Shown here: in pieces, positions 1 through 6,318 of the stretch
Layout: every line of letters starts with the position of its first letter
How positions within the stretch are numbered: position 1 is the first letter of the stretch
Assembly (NCBI GenBank): GCA_005882905.1
Contig: VBBG01000137.1
Coordinates: 1-7,979 of the forward strand
DNA: 7,979 bases
Reading direction: 5' to 3'
Source: Candidatus Bathyarchaeota archaeon
Lineage (GTDB): Archaea; Thermoproteota; Bathyarchaeia; 40CM-2-53-6
The notes under the pieces: model-generated
The model's input: only the letters and a program-made list of their open reading frames with translations
What the model was told of the DNA's origin: nothing
Database searches by the model: none
Translations under genes and position numbers: made by a program

Positions 1-454
1 TTTCGCCACCTCTGTAGTACTGTTCTATTTCTCGAGTCGTTTCCTCCGCGGCTTTGTCAAGTATGCGATCCGGCACAAGTCGTTCAGAGAAAAAATGGAG
101 CGAATGGAGCGAGAGGTCGTCGAGAAGGATCTGAAACGTGAAGGTGCAGACCCGAGGCTCCCGGTGGTCCCGTTCTCAGTCCCCAATTCGCTACCAGTTC
201 TCTCGATCACCCTTACCGAAGGGTTCGAGGCGAGCCTCGTACTCGCGGCCGCGGGAGCATACAATTTCCAATGGACACTGATCGGAGCCGGGGTCAGCCT
301 GCTCGTGCTCATTATTGTGTCCGCTGTATCCTATGATTATCTGATGCGGGTCCCGCGATGGCTACTCGACATCATAGCTGGGTTCGTGCTTCTTTCGTTC
401 GGTCTGATCTTCTTCGCAAGTGGGCTGCTGTCTTTGATCACGGGCTCCGCTTAG
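1..454 (+). CDS. FTR1/COG4280-like multi-pass membrane protein, 3' part only
   Basis: The reading frame is open from base 2 and ends at TAG 452-454, so about 150 C-terminal residues of a longer gene are visible. An ATG at base 95 exists but is probably internal, because the frame upstream encodes a plausible membrane helix (beginning FATSVVLFYF) followed by a basic, charged cytoplasmic stretch rich in E, K and R. Three further hydrophobic segments follow. The first carries TEGFEASLVLAAAG, which resembles the acidic REGxE-type helix of the FTR1 iron permease/COG4280 superfamily; the last two are separated by the short loop MRVPRWLLD. The family resemblance rests on this helix and the topology, so a transport role, possibly for a metal ion, is inference. 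It converges on the methyltransferase gene with 58 bases between the stops. I am confident it is a real membrane protein gene and only moderately confident of the family. Confidence 0.75.
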   Translation, partial: FATSVVLFYFSSRFLRGFVKYAIRHKSFREKMERMEREVVEKDLKREGADPRLPVVPFSVPNSLPVLSITLTEGFEASLVLAAAGAYNFQWTLIGAGVSLLVLIIVSAVSYDYLMRVPRWLLDIIAGFVLLSFGLIFFASGLLSLITGSA

Positions 455-512
455 GCGAGCCGACGACCTGTTCTTCTGTAATATTCAGGACCGGTTCGCG
501 ATGCTCTCGATA

Positions 513-1223
513 CTATCGCTTCTTTCCGTAGACGGCGCAGACGATTCCAGCGGTCAATGGGACAGACCTCGCATTGGCCAGTCCCTCCCGGTTCAAGAGG
601 CTCGCTATTTGTTCCCCTGTTCGAGCACGCAATATAGACCTTCCCAGATAGGATAGCGTTCGTCCCCAATCCTCTGAAACCATTCGGCCGAACAATGGGA
701 ACAGACCGAGCAGATAGTCATAGTAGAAGACTTGAAAGAGGCGATTCGGCGGACGCGCAAAATCCAGCGATATCACTATACCACCCGGTCCTGTAGTCCT
801 CGACATTTCTCCGAAAGTCTTCGGAGCATCAGAAACATTTCGGAGTGCGAGACTGATCGACGCGGAGCCAAAAGACCCGTCGCGAAAGGGAAGATTCTCA
901 GCCCTTGCCAAGACCCAGTCTACCTTCTGTCCCAACCCCTTGGAATTGAGCCTCCACCTGGCAGTCTTTAGCATCGAGAGAGTAAGGTCGACGCCGACAA
1001 CGTATCCGTATCCGGAGAGTGTCCGGGCGAAGTCAGCTGCCAGCAGTCCCGTCCCAGTAGCCACGTCAAGCACCCGGCCTCCGCTTGATGGTCTGGCGCG
1101 TCCTACAACGTAGCCCCGCCATCGCCGGTCTTGCGCGAACGAGAGCAGGCCCAGAAGAATGTCATATTCCAGCGGGACCCTTGAGAAGAGGCTCCGGACA
1201 TACCGGGCCTTTGCGTCAAACAC
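513..1223 (-). CDS. UbiE/MenG-type class I SAM-dependent methyltransferase
   Basis: This 236-residue protein is about the usual length for the family that C-methylates the ring of demethylmenaquinone or ubiquinone precursors. The SAM-binding motif I is VLDVATGTG (residues 51-59) and the acidic motif at the end of strand 2 is GVDL (77-80, D79). The UbiE-typical stretches LPFRDGSF (111-118), ALRNVSD (126-132) and the PGG turn (146-148) are present. An N-terminal LLSFAQDRRWR (26-36) matches the family's LLSFG-D-RWR element, and the end LTAGIVCAVYGKKR (223-236) resembles the family's LTGGIV tail. The start is a GTG at 1223. It lies 3 bases after the stop of the upstream membrane-protein gene and has no clear ribosome binding site, suggesting translational coupling. 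A role in archaeal membrane quinone synthesis is likely from family knowledge; the exact substrate is not shown. Confidence 0.88.
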   Translation of the reverse strand: MFDAKARYVRSLFSRVPLEYDILLGLLSFAQDRRWRGYVVGRARPSSGGRVLDVATGTGLLAADFARTLSGYGYVVGVDLTLSMLKTARWRLNSKGLGQKVDWVLARAENLPFRDGSFGSASISLALRNVSDAPKTFGEMSRTTGPGGIVISLDFARPPNRLFQVFYYDYLLGLFPLFGRMVSEDWGRTLSYLGRSILRARTGEQIASLLNREGLANARSVPLTAGIVCAVYGKKR

Positions 1224-1226
1224 GGG

Positions 1227-1607
1227 CTAGGACGTGGAAGTCTTTGGCGTACTTGGACCAGCCTTCGCGAGGCTGTAGCCTACAGCGGCTATTCCAGCTA
1301 TGACCAGCATCACCGCGAACGCCAATGGTAAGAGTGGCCCGGCTGTTGCTCCAATGTACCAGAGAATTCCGAGACCAGAGATGAGTGCGCCCCAGCCGAC
1401 AATCATGATCTTGGGAGGTGCGTATGCATCGGCGGGCGGGATGACAAAGGCTTCGACAACAAGCCATGCTCCAAAAACGGCGAAGATGAGAGGGAAGACC
1501 GTGAAAAGGTTGATTCCGGCGAAGTTGAAGAATGAGACGAGGATCAGTCCTCCGAAGATTATCAGGAAGACGCCGGCGTTGAGAGGTGCCCAAGGAAGAC
1601 GATTCAT
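1227..1607 (-). CDS. Small four-helix membrane protein of unknown function
   Basis: This 126-residue protein has four predicted membrane helices at about residues 9-29, 31-56, 65-86 and 90-114. It has very short loops, one central loop PPADAYAPPK, and a polar tail rich in Thr, Ser and Pro. I do not recognise a family and see no catalytic motif or cysteine. The ATG at 1607 is the natural start because the first helix begins a few residues later and a TATA-like box lies about 30 bases upstream. The gene ends 3 bases before the GTG of the methyltransferase, so the two are almost certainly cotranscribed. A link to quinone or respiratory-membrane function is only a guess from that pairing. It lies 79 bases downstream of htpX on the same strand. 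Confidence 0.75.
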   Translation of the reverse strand: MNRLPWAPLNAGVFLIIFGGLILVSFFNFAGINLFTVFPLIFAVFGAWLVVEAFVIPPADAYAPPKIMIVGWGALISGLGILWYIGATAGPLLPLAFAVMLVIAGIAAVGYSLAKAGPSTPKTSTS

Positions 1608-1637
1608 TGCAGACTCGATAAATCTCGGACCTTCCCT

Positions 1638-1645
1638 GTTTATAG
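1638..1645 (-). promoter_or_regulatory. TATA-like box for the membrane protein-methyltransferase pair
   Basis: On the minus strand the sequence reads CTATAAAC, centred about 34 bases before the ATG at 1607. With the usual archaeal spacing, transcription would begin near 1614, giving a very short leader. It suggests this pair can be transcribed independently of htpX. The call rests on motif and position only. Confidence 0.4.
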
Positions 1646-1686
1646 TCCTATTGCAATCGGATGGTTGGCGTTAGCGAAGACCTGAG

Positions 1687-2733
1687 TCAGACGTGCTTGT
1701 AGATGTTTGACTGTTGGAAGTTTCCAGTGTTCATGTCCTGCTCGATCTCTCGGAGCATGAGTATCCTCTTGTAGGTTGGCGGGTGGGTCATGAAGAGCTC
1801 GGCCGCCTTCCTCCAGTTCGACTTCGCGTCAGTCTCCATAGCCAACTCCAGCTCTCGTTCGCTCAGGACACCGTCATGGTCAAGGTCATACTTCGACTTT
1901 TGATCAATTATCCGGGCTACATCCTGCTTCGCCTGGGCAGGATCTTCGATGAAGAAGGCGCGGGCGCCATGGGGCTCGCCGGGGGCGATAGACAGCCCGT
2001 AGGCGATCTTGGTCAGCGCGCTCTCAAGCTCTCTGGGTCTCTGGGTGAGAAATGCGGAGTAGGCGTCCGCGTAGCTCTCGCGGAGACGCGTCAGCCTCAG
2101 AGCAAGAAGAGTCGTTAGGATGTAGACAAGATAGGCAACAACTGCAATGATGATCAAGACCCCTGCATTGTTGTTCTTGCCGGAACCCCGGCGGCTGTAA
2201 CCGCTAGCGTATCCTCCCCAGAGAACAGCCCGGGCGATCAGATATGCAACAAGGGGGATCGCGGAGATCATAGTGACCACGATAAAATCGCGATGCTTCA
2301 CATGGCCCAGCTCGTGGCCGATAACGCCTTCGATCTCATCCTCATTCAGACGTTGTAGCAGTCCCTGATGAACTGCCAGGGTCGCGCCCTTGCTAGTGCG
2401 ACCGAAGACGAACGCGTTGGGCGTAGGATCAGGCGAGATTGCGATCCGAGGCGTCGGAATATTCGACTGTGACGCTAGCTGGGCGACCTTGGATTCCAGC
2501 CACCTGTTCTCGCCGGGCTCCAAATAGTGGAGCCGGCTGGTAGCTCTAACAATGACGGGTCCGACCGCGTACTGGAACAGGATCATGAAAACGGAGCCTA
2601 CGATGGCGAGAATCAGCCCCTGAAACGGGTCCAAAAAGAAGAAGGAGACAACGAAGATCAGCCCGAGGAATATGATGAAGACCAGGATGATAGTGAAGCT
2701 CATCGTCCGCTTCAAAGCGCCTAGTCCCGCCAT
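1687..2733 (-). CDS. htpX: HtpX-type M48 zinc metalloprotease with C-terminal EF-hand loop
   Basis: HtpX proteins are membrane-embedded zinc endopeptidases that degrade misfolded membrane proteins, with the active site on the cytoplasmic side. This 348-residue protein has two N-terminal membrane helices (about 12-34 and 38-60) and the zinc motif HELGH at 140-144 (H140 and H144 ligands, E141 catalytic). Two more hydrophobic segments follow (about 151-172 and 190-212), then the third ligand E219 within RLRESYADAYSA. The C-terminal THPPTYKRI (316-324) matches the HPP element of the family. Unusually, residues 283-294 form a textbook EF-hand calcium loop, D-x-D-x-D-G-x-L-x-x-x-E (D283, D285, D287, G288, L290, E294). 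The ATG at 2733 is preceded by AGGA-like purines; a second in-frame ATG at 2703, just before the first helix, is an alternative start. It is transcribed divergently from a zinc-ribbon gene. Confidence 0.93.
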   Translation of the reverse strand: MAGLGALKRTMSFTIILVFIIFLGLIFVVSFFFLDPFQGLILAIVGSVFMILFQYAVGPVIVRATSRLHYLEPGENRWLESKVAQLASQSNIPTPRIAISPDPTPNAFVFGRTSKGATLAVHQGLLQRLNEDEIEGVIGHELGHVKHRDFIVVTMISAIPLVAYLIARAVLWGGYASGYSRRGSGKNNNAGVLIIIAVVAYLVYILTTLLALRLTRLRESYADAYSAFLTQRPRELESALTKIAYGLSIAPGEPHGARAFFIEDPAQAKQDVARIIDQKSKYDLDHDGVLSERELELAMETDAKSNWRKAAELFMTHPPTYKRILMLREIEQDMNTGNFQQSNIYKHV

Positions 2734-2804
2734 GAATCATTCCTGATCCTAGAGAACTTAATTCGGCCCTTCTTTAATTCTATCCTAGAACGAGAGAGGG
2801 AGTC
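2734..2804. promoter_or_regulatory. Divergent promoter region, htpX and zinc-ribbon gene
   Basis: This 71-base spacer separates two divergent starts. It contains two AT-rich, TATA-like elements, CTTAATT near 2758-2764 and TTTAATT near 2773-2779, each readable on either strand. One reading places the left element as the box for the plus-strand gene and the right one for htpX, giving leaders of roughly 14-19 bases with purine-rich ribosome binding sites. The other reading gives near-leaderless transcripts. The sequence alone cannot decide. GAGAGAGGGAG just before the ATG at 2805 is a plausible ribosome binding site. Confidence 0.4.
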
Positions 2805-3560
2805 ATGTCCCGGATCGTCTCGGATATCGAATGCCCGAACTGTGGAGCCCCGCTCAAGCTCTCCCCCGGAGAGCTGGTAGCTACCTGCAGATACTGCGGT
2901 TACACCTCGGTCGTCGGAGCCAATACTCCATTCCAGCTGGAACACAGCCTAATAGTCAACGAGCTTGATAGCACTAGAATAGCCCAGTACCTCCAAGATT
3001 GGATGAGGTCCGGGTTCATGAAGCCTGGAGACCTGGCTAAGAAGAGCCGAATCACGATAGTAGAACTCAGATACCTCCCCTTCTGGCTGGTGCCCCTGAC
3101 CGCCACCAGCACCTACGAGGGAGTACTGGAGAGAATCTCGCCGCCTACCCAGAGAAGGGGCGCGATCGAGAATAACTACGACTGGCTGGTGCTGGGAAGA
3201 AAAGCAGCAGAGTTCCCGACAAGAGACTACAAAGTTCCTTCCGAAGGCAAGATACCGTTCGACTTTACAAAGATAGAGTCTAAGTCCAATTTTTTGAACA
3301 GCGAATTGGACAGCTCCGAGGCGATCGCCCATGCAAAGGACGAGGTTGAAGAGAACCAACGATTCCTCCTCAAACAGGAAGTAGACCAAGTAACAAGGTT
3401 CGACACGACCTTCAATGTGGAGAAGCCCACCTACCTACACGCGCCGTTATGGTTCGTCCAGTACGAGTACAAGGGGAAGAGCTACAATGCAATCATAGAT
3501 GGCAGCAGCGGAACTGTGATCCGAGCCGACATTCCGCAGACAGACTTCAAAATGATCTAA
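2805..3560 (+). CDS. Zinc-ribbon domain protein of unknown function
   Basis: The 251-residue product begins with a rubredoxin-like zinc ribbon: CPNC at residues 10-13 and CRYC at 28-31, giving four Cys ligands. The rest is soluble and lacks a membrane helix. Two stretches look like a degenerate repeat, YLPFWLV (90-96) and YLHAPLWFV (210-218). The second is followed by YEYKGKSYNAIIDGSSG (220-236), a strand-turn pattern like small beta-domains that end in a DG-x-G turn. No catalytic motif is evident. The ATG at 2805 is supported by GAGGGAG directly upstream and by the zinc ribbon starting soon after it. Similar archaeal proteins, as I recall them, sometimes continue into membrane helices after this point, but here the frame ends at TAA with FKMI. 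The function is unknown; a regulatory, protein-binding or nucleic-acid-binding role is possible. Confidence 0.8.
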   Translation: MSRIVSDIECPNCGAPLKLSPGELVATCRYCGYTSVVGANTPFQLEHSLIVNELDSTRIAQYLQDWMRSGFMKPGDLAKKSRITIVELRYLPFWLVPLTATSTYEGVLERISPPTQRRGAIENNYDWLVLGRKAAEFPTRDYKVPSEGKIPFDFTKIESKSNFLNSELDSSEAIAHAKDEVEENQRFLLKQEVDQVTRFDTTFNVEKPTYLHAPLWFVQYEYKGKSYNAIIDGSSGTVIRADIPQTDFKMI

Positions 3561-3768
3561 AGACCCGGGCTTCGAAGCTGGAAAACGCGCAAAAGACCTA
3601 CGAATCCGATAGTTTTCTCGAACAGCTAGGTTTGTACCAGCAAAGCAATGCCCAGGCCCGATTTCTCCTAACTGCGGAGAAAAGTAGTATCAGTCACGAG
3701 ATTAGTTCACGTACTTCGCACCATCCAAAACCCAAATTAGCCGGAGCACATGTTAAGTTTCATCTAAA

Positions 3769-4053
3769 ATGGAGCTTTTTAGACACTGTCCAGAATGTGG
3801 ACGCAGATTTCACAGCTTGCTTGTGGGCAAGCAACTGGCTCATCTAGAGAAAAGAGAAGTTCAAACTCCACCGCGGCCGCTGGGCTACCGGGGCCCAGCA
3901 TCTCCACCTGGATATATTCACGCCCTCGAAGAGGGCGTAATAGTCACCTTTGACATTGAGGAATTCCAGTACGAATACAAGTGCAAACATTGTGGCCATG
4001 AATGGTCTGAGAAGCACACCGAAAAACACATTGAAAGACCCCACAACGGTTGA
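3769..4053 (+). CDS. Small zinc-ribbon protein, hypothetical
   Basis: This 94-residue protein carries two CxxC knuckles far apart, CPEC at residues 7-10 and CKHC at 72-75. The pattern suggests one zinc ribbon split by a roughly 60-residue insert. The second knuckle is followed by GHEWSEKHTEKHIE, reminiscent of the CGHEW-type ending in zinc ribbons of archaeal RNA- and DNA-associated proteins. The insert has a Pro/Gly-rich middle (33-48) and a hydrophobic strand, GVIVTFDIEEFQYEY (56-70). The ATG at 3769 begins only six residues before the first knuckle, which supports the start, although no strong ribosome binding site is seen. It follows the longer zinc-ribbon gene after a 208-base gap and precedes the phosphoesterase gene, all on the same strand. 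I cannot name a function; a role as an adaptor or nucleic-acid-binding protein is conceivable. Confidence 0.7.
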   Translation: MELFRHCPECGRRFHSLLVGKQLAHLEKREVQTPPRPLGYRGPASPPGYIHALEEGVIVTFDIEEFQYEYKCKHCGHEWSEKHTEKHIERPHNG

Positions 4054-4055
4054 CT

Positions 4056-4099
4056 AAACCAAAGTCCACACGACTTGCACACTCATCCGTCATTGGTTT
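4056..4099 (+). other. Short inverted repeat downstream of the small zinc-ribbon gene
   Basis: AAACCAA at 4056-4062 is the exact reverse complement of TTGGTTT at 4093-4099, with a 30-base loop, starting 2 bases after the stop codon. It could be a weak 3' end structure, but the stem is short, the loop is long and no T-tract follows, so chance is a real alternative. Confidence 0.25.
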
Positions 4100-4178
4100 G
4101 GAGAATCTATTCTGGTAGGCTCTATGCTTAATAGAAGCACAGCGCTTTTGAATAGGGCTTGAAATTTTTTCCAGGGAC

Positions 4179-4194
4179 ATGATGGTGATGTACA
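4179..4194 (+). promoter_or_regulatory. Ribosome binding site of the phosphoesterase gene
   Basis: GGTGAT occurs five bases before the ATG at 4195 and matches the archaeal anti-Shine-Dalgarno complement. It supports this ATG over the ATGs a few bases upstream, which are not in frame with the signal peptide. AT-rich stretches further upstream (about 4147-4170) could hold the promoter, but no box stands out. Confidence 0.5.
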
Positions 4195-6318
4195 ATGACT
4201 CGCCTCAATCGTATCTGGTTCACTCTTCTTGTCCTAGCGGGGATTCTGGTGCTGTCAAGCTTGCAGGCTGGTGGGTCCAGTAGAACCATCGTCGGTTCAC
4301 AGCAGCCTCCTCTTGGCTCAGGCTCCTTGCAAATACGCCAGCCCACGGGCGCGCTAGCGACCCCACTTGGCAACTATTTCGACCATCTTGTCGTTATCAT
4401 GATGGAGAATCAGGGTATCAATGATATCTGCGGTAGCAATCCTCCGCCGTGTAACGGGTCCAACACTCCCTACATGTCCAGCTTGGCGAATAGCTACGGC
4501 ATCTCACAACAATACCTCTCCCTGGTGATCACCAGTTGGCCCAATTACTATGGTATCCTCGGAGCCTTCGTCCCGTCCGGCTGTTCTACGACAAACCCTG
4601 GACCGTGCTACCCACCCGCAGCGTCGCTGACAAACCCGAACCTCATTGACCGTTTTGATGCGGCCGGTCTAACATGGAAGGGCTACATGGAAAGCCAGGG
4701 TGTCGCGGCAGGCTGCGTGACAGGGGGCAGTGAGCCGTATACCCACGAGCATAACGGGTTCGTCGCGTTCCAGGACATCACCAACAACACGAGCCGTTGC
4801 TCTAAGATCGTGCTGGCGAATCCGAGCAGCTGTGGGAGCGTGACGGACTGCGCTCTCATCAACGATCTCAACTCGTCCTCTCCGCCGAGCTTCATGTGGC
4901 TTACGCCCAACGACTGCAACGATATGCGGGCCTGGAGCGGGTGCAGTAACGGCTGCACGCGGGGAGGAAGCAGCACGTGCATAAGGAAAGGCGATAACTA
5001 TCTCAACAGCTTGGTCCCTAATATTCTCAACAGCAATACCTTCGCAACGACACGAGCCGCACTCTTCATAACTTTCGACGAAGGAAATGGCTACTGTCCC
5101 TTGAACGATAGCTCTGAAGACTGTCTCTATGCGGTCTGGGCCGGACCTGTAGCGAAGACCGGTTTCAGCTCAGCGCAGCTCTACAACCAGTACTCCCTCA
5201 CCAAGACAATAGAAATGAACTGGAATCTCACGAGCCTCACATCCAACGACGCCTCAGCAACCCCGATGACAGAGTTCCTCAGACCGTCCCCGAACTTCAC
5301 AATCTCCGCAACTACACCCAGCCCTATCAGCGTCGGCCAAACCGCAAATTCTACGATAACGGTTACCTCGGTCAACGGGTTCACAGGCCTAGTCAACCTA
5401 TCCACGAATAGCACGTCGTGCAATATTTCTCCGACAAGCGTGACGGGTTCTGGAAATTCCACGCTGTCGTGCAACTTTGCCTCCGAGGGAGTTACTAATG
5501 TCGCGGTGACTGGGACGAATGGTTCGTTGTCCCACAGCGCCACTGTCACTTACACCGTTCAAGACTTTACTCTGACCGCCAGTCCAACCAGTATCGAAGT
5601 AAATGCAGGTGCAACGTCGAATTCGACCGTTACTGTTACCGCTCTCCAGGGCTTCAATGGATTCGTCAGCCTGGCCACAAACAGCACTGCCTGCACTGTC
5701 TTTCCGACAAGTCTTTTCGGATCAGGCAGTTCGGCGCTATCATGCGTCTTCCCATCCGCTTCCACTGTTCAAGTGACGGTTACCGGAACCAGCGATTCAC
5801 TGTCGCATTCCATTGGGGTGACCTTCATCGTTCAGGACTTCACCGTTGTGGCCAGCCCGACGAACGTTACTGTCAATGCTGGGACACCCGCAAATTCGAC
5901 TATTCAGATAACCGGTCTCAATGGGTTCGCCGGAGTTGTAACTCTCACCACCAACAGCACCTGGTGTACTCTCACTCCCGGTACCATCACAGGATCTGGC
6001 AACGCGAACCTCTCGTGTACCCAGTCTGTAGCTGGAACTTACACGGTGACAATAACGGGAACGAGCGACAGCCTCACCCACACAGCAATGATAGAAATAA
6101 CAGTCCAGCCGGGAGGATCAGTCGGTGGCATGGTCCTACCGACTGACAAGCTGAGACTACTGTCGCAGATCTTACCGGTCTTGGCCTTGATAGCGACCGT
6201 TGCAGCAGCGGGGGTTATCGCGGTAAGGACCCGTGCGAAGCGAGAAAATCAGAACACGCACCTTCACGAACCGAGTCACCAAGCTTCTCTCTCGAAATAT
6301 CTCCCGCAGCCTTCGTGA
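4195..6318 (+). CDS. Secreted, membrane-anchored phosphoesterase (PF04185 type) with three Ig-like repeats
   Basis: The 707-residue product starts with a signal peptide (basic MTRLNR, hydrophobic core 8-22, likely cleavage near AGG 25-27). Residues about 61-365 form a phosphoesterase domain of the acid phosphatase AcpA/phospholipase C family. FDHLVVIMMEN (62-72) supplies the metal-binding Glu-Asn pair E71 and N72, WLTPNDCNDM (235-244) is the family's TPN element, and FITFDEG (291-297) gives the D295-E296 pair. The usual residue after MEN is often S or H; here it is QG. The domain is unusually rich in Cys, suggesting disulfides outside the cell. Three Ig-like beta repeats follow (from F368, F458 and F549), then a membrane helix at about 655-676 and a basic tail, so the enzyme should sit on the outer face with its C-terminus inside. 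Many NST/NSS sequons suggest N-glycosylation. It probably cleaves phosphate esters for phosphate acquisition; the substrate is unknown. Confidence 0.88.
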   Translation: MTRLNRIWFTLLVLAGILVLSSLQAGGSSRTIVGSQQPPLGSGSLQIRQPTGALATPLGNYFDHLVVIMMENQGINDICGSNPPPCNGSNTPYMSSLANSYGISQQYLSLVITSWPNYYGILGAFVPSGCSTTNPGPCYPPAASLTNPNLIDRFDAAGLTWKGYMESQGVAAGCVTGGSEPYTHEHNGFVAFQDITNNTSRCSKIVLANPSSCGSVTDCALINDLNSSSPPSFMWLTPNDCNDMRAWSGCSNGCTRGGSSTCIRKGDNYLNSLVPNILNSNTFATTRAALFITFDEGNGYCPLNDSSEDCLYAVWAGPVAKTGFSSAQLYNQYSLTKTIEMNWNLTSLTSNDASATPMTEFLRPSPNFTISATTPSPISVGQTANSTITVTSVNGFTGLVNLSTNSTSCNISPTSVTGSGNSTLSCNFASEGVTNVAVTGTNGSLSHSATVTYTVQDFTLTASPTSIEVNAGATSNSTVTVTALQGFNGFVSLATNSTACTVFPTSLFGSGSSALSCVFPSASTVQVTVTGTSDSLSHSIGVTFIVQDFTVVASPTNVTVNAGTPANSTIQITGLNGFAGVVTLTTNSTWCTLTPGTITGSGNANLSCTQSVAGTYTVTITGTSDSLTHTAMIEITVQPGGSVGGMVLPTDKLRLLSQILPVLALIATVAAAGVIAVRTRAKRENQNTHLHEPSHQASLSKYLPQPS
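5296..6108 (+). repeat. Three tandem Ig-like domain repeats within the phosphoesterase
   Basis: The repeats begin at codons for F368, F458 and F549 (bases 5296, 5566 and 5839), giving periods of 90 and 91 residues. Each starts FT-x-x-A-T/S-P, contains NST-I/V-x-(I/V)T and a GF-x-G turn, and ends T-V-Q or V-Q-D. Each has exactly two Cys spaced 17 apart (C409/C426, C500/C517, C591/C608). They resemble cell-surface stalk domains that hold an enzyme away from the membrane. Confidence 0.85.

Noticed and set aside
1216..1593. A 125-codon open frame on the minus strand overlapping the four-helix membrane protein
   Set aside because: It is rich in Arg, Ser, His and Trp with no domain pattern, whereas the overlapping frame gives four clean membrane helices and fits the operon spacing.
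3561..3768. The gap between the zinc-ribbon genes, checked for a tRNA or small RNA
   Set aside because: Only a 10-base palindrome GCTTCGAAGC (3569-3578) stands out; no tRNA arms or terminator-like stem were found.
3449..3847. A plus-strand open frame spanning the end of the zinc-ribbon gene and the gap after it, considered as a frameshifted continuation
   Set aside because: Its residues are polar and low in pattern, with no membrane helix or domain; it overlaps two better-supported genes in other frames.
5181..5765. Long antisense open frames opposite the Ig-like repeats
   Set aside because: They arise because the Thr/Ser/Val-rich repeats leave the opposite strand open; the sense frame has clear domains, a signal peptide and a membrane anchor.
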